NCBI GenBank assembly: GCA_029979265.1
Contig: JAPOHW010000009.1
Location: 62,001-126,000, forward strand
Direction of reading: 5' to 3'
Length of the DNA stretch: 64,000 nucleotides
Source of the DNA: Actinomycetota bacterium
GTDB lineage: Bacteria > Actinomycetota > Acidimicrobiia > Acidimicrobiales > Aldehydirespiratoraceae
A program made the position numbers and the translations under genes. The notes under the pieces are model-generated. The model made no database searches and was not told the DNA's origin. It worked only from the letters and a program-made list of their open reading frames with translations. Shown piece after piece: positions 63,290 to 64,000 of this stretch (positions are counted from its first letter, which is position 1; every line of letters begins with the position of its first letter).

Positions 63290-64000
63290 GGTCGCAATCT
63301 CCAACGCATCCCTTGCGTTGTCAAACGCTCGGCGTGGCCATCGTGGCGCGGATGGGTGGCGTACCAGCGTGGGGCGAGAACCATTCGGGTCAGCACGAGG
63401 GCGAAGGCGGCAACACCGGCGGCAACGAGGAAACCGAGTCGGTATCCCGACCAGGTGACGAGGAGGCCCATCACCGGGCCGATCAGCGCATTGGCAAGGT
63501 CGAAGAATGCCGTGTACGTGGCCATTGCCGAGCCACGTTCGCGGTCGCTGACCCCATCGACTGCGACGACCATCAGGGATGGAGATTGCAGCGACAGACC
63601 GAGGGCAACGAGGCCGGCACCGACGAAGAACCCGAGCGGACTGGCCCAGAGCGCAAGGAGCACGGTGGCGGCGACGGTCAAGGCAAGCGCCCAACTTGCA
63701 ACCCGTACCGGCCCCAGGATGTCTGGTACTCGACCGAAGAGGGTTCGGGTCACGATCAACGTGCCGGAACTCACGAGAAAGACCGGACCGACCGAGGCCA
63801 TCCCGATCGAGTCCGAATACAGCGCAGCAAAAACGATGAACCCGTTGAAACCGAAGATCCCGCACAGGGTGACGATCCCGGGCAAGATCGAGGCGCGATG
63901 GATGAGTGGTGACGGCTCGGCCGACGGATCACCGGGTCGGTGACTCAACCCCCATGACAGGCCGGCCGACACGAACGACAGCATGACGATTGTCCACCAC
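63280..64000 (-). CDS. MFS transporter, C-terminal part (runs off the right edge)
   Basis: The frame is open to the window edge on the minus strand, so the true start lies beyond 64000. About 239 residues are visible, with six or seven hydrophobic segments, the second-half loop motif RTLFGRVPDILG and a basic cytoplasmic C-terminus. This is the C-terminal half of a 12-helix carrier. A Met at 63984 lies inside a helix and is not the start. The last bases overlap the ACAD start. The substrate is unknown. Confidence 0.75.
   Translation of the reverse strand, partial: WWTIVMLSFVSAGLSWGLSHRPGDPSAEPSPLIHRASILPGIVTLCGIFGFNGFIVFAALYSDSIGMASVGPVFLVSSGTLIVTRTLFGRVPDILGPVRVASWALALTVAATVLLALWASPLGFFVGAGLVALGLSLQSPSLMVVAVDGVSDRERGSAMATYTAFFDLANALIGPVMGLLVTWSGYRLGFLVAAGVAAFALVLTRMVLAPRWYATHPRHDGHAERLTTQGMRWRLRPWI

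Overview
The window is high-GC DNA packed with genes on both strands and with very little intergenic space. The gene complement points to an actinobacterium, most likely of the Acidimicrobiia (Ilumatobacter-like): a DUF5317 membrane protein, a Septum_form lipoprotein, F420/LLM-type oxidoreductases, a long LeuRS and FadE34-type fused acyl-CoA dehydrogenases occur together. The lineage is inferred from gene content only. I see no rRNA, tRNA, insertion sequence, prophage or CRISPR array, and no gene-free stretch longer than about 260 bases.

Layout. (1) 1-5544, minus strand: a complete System I cytochrome c maturation operon, ccmABCDEFG plus the start of ccmH, in which every junction overlaps by 1-4 bases. 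(2) 5620-16000: mixed housekeeping genes: two small lipoproteins, a DUF5317 membrane protein, a GH63/MGH-type glycosidase divergent from a glycosyltransferase, a TetR regulator, a Nudix hydrolase, TesB, a YcaQ-like protein, an MFS carrier and a hemolysin III protein. (3) 16056-19243, minus: a MarR-headed fatty-acid operon (thiolase, SDR, crotonase), then a cold-shock gene and leuS.

(4) 22671-46441 is the most interesting part: a catabolic island for methylated onium compounds (glycine betaine, DMSP or relatives; the substrate is not proven). Its first operon (22795-29953, plus) encodes a corrinoid protein, a DUF1638 protein, a 'virulence factor' family protein, a methyltetrahydrofolate:corrinoid methyltransferase, a 2Fe-2S corrinoid activase, a non-pyrrolysine MttB-family methyltransferase and a 3-hydroxyisobutyrate-type dehydrogenase. 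Its second operon (46381-38493, minus) encodes an IclR regulator, a second MttB paralogue, a Rieske oxygenase, an FAD/GcvT dimethylglycine-dehydrogenase-type enzyme, a DddP-like M24 enzyme that keeps all metal ligands, and an NTF2-like protein. Between the two lie MetY and MetZ sulfhydrylases, a rhodanese, an OpuAC-type binding protein, an MFS carrier and two Fe(II)/2-oxoglutarate oxygenases. A corrinoid methyl-transfer route and an O2-dependent oxidative demethylation route therefore sit side by side, and IclR-like operator dyads lie in front of both operons.

(5) 46525-64000: a GNAT acetyltransferase, an MBL-fold hydrolase and an LLM enzyme, then a lipid or steroid side-chain type island: a FadE34-like fused acyl-CoA dehydrogenase, two further acyl-CoA dehydrogenases, three short-chain or crotonase-type enzymes, an acyl-CoA synthetase, an APH-family kinase, an unrecognised conserved protein, an orphan form II CoxL-like molybdenum hydroxylase, and the C-terminal half of an MFS carrier running off the right edge.
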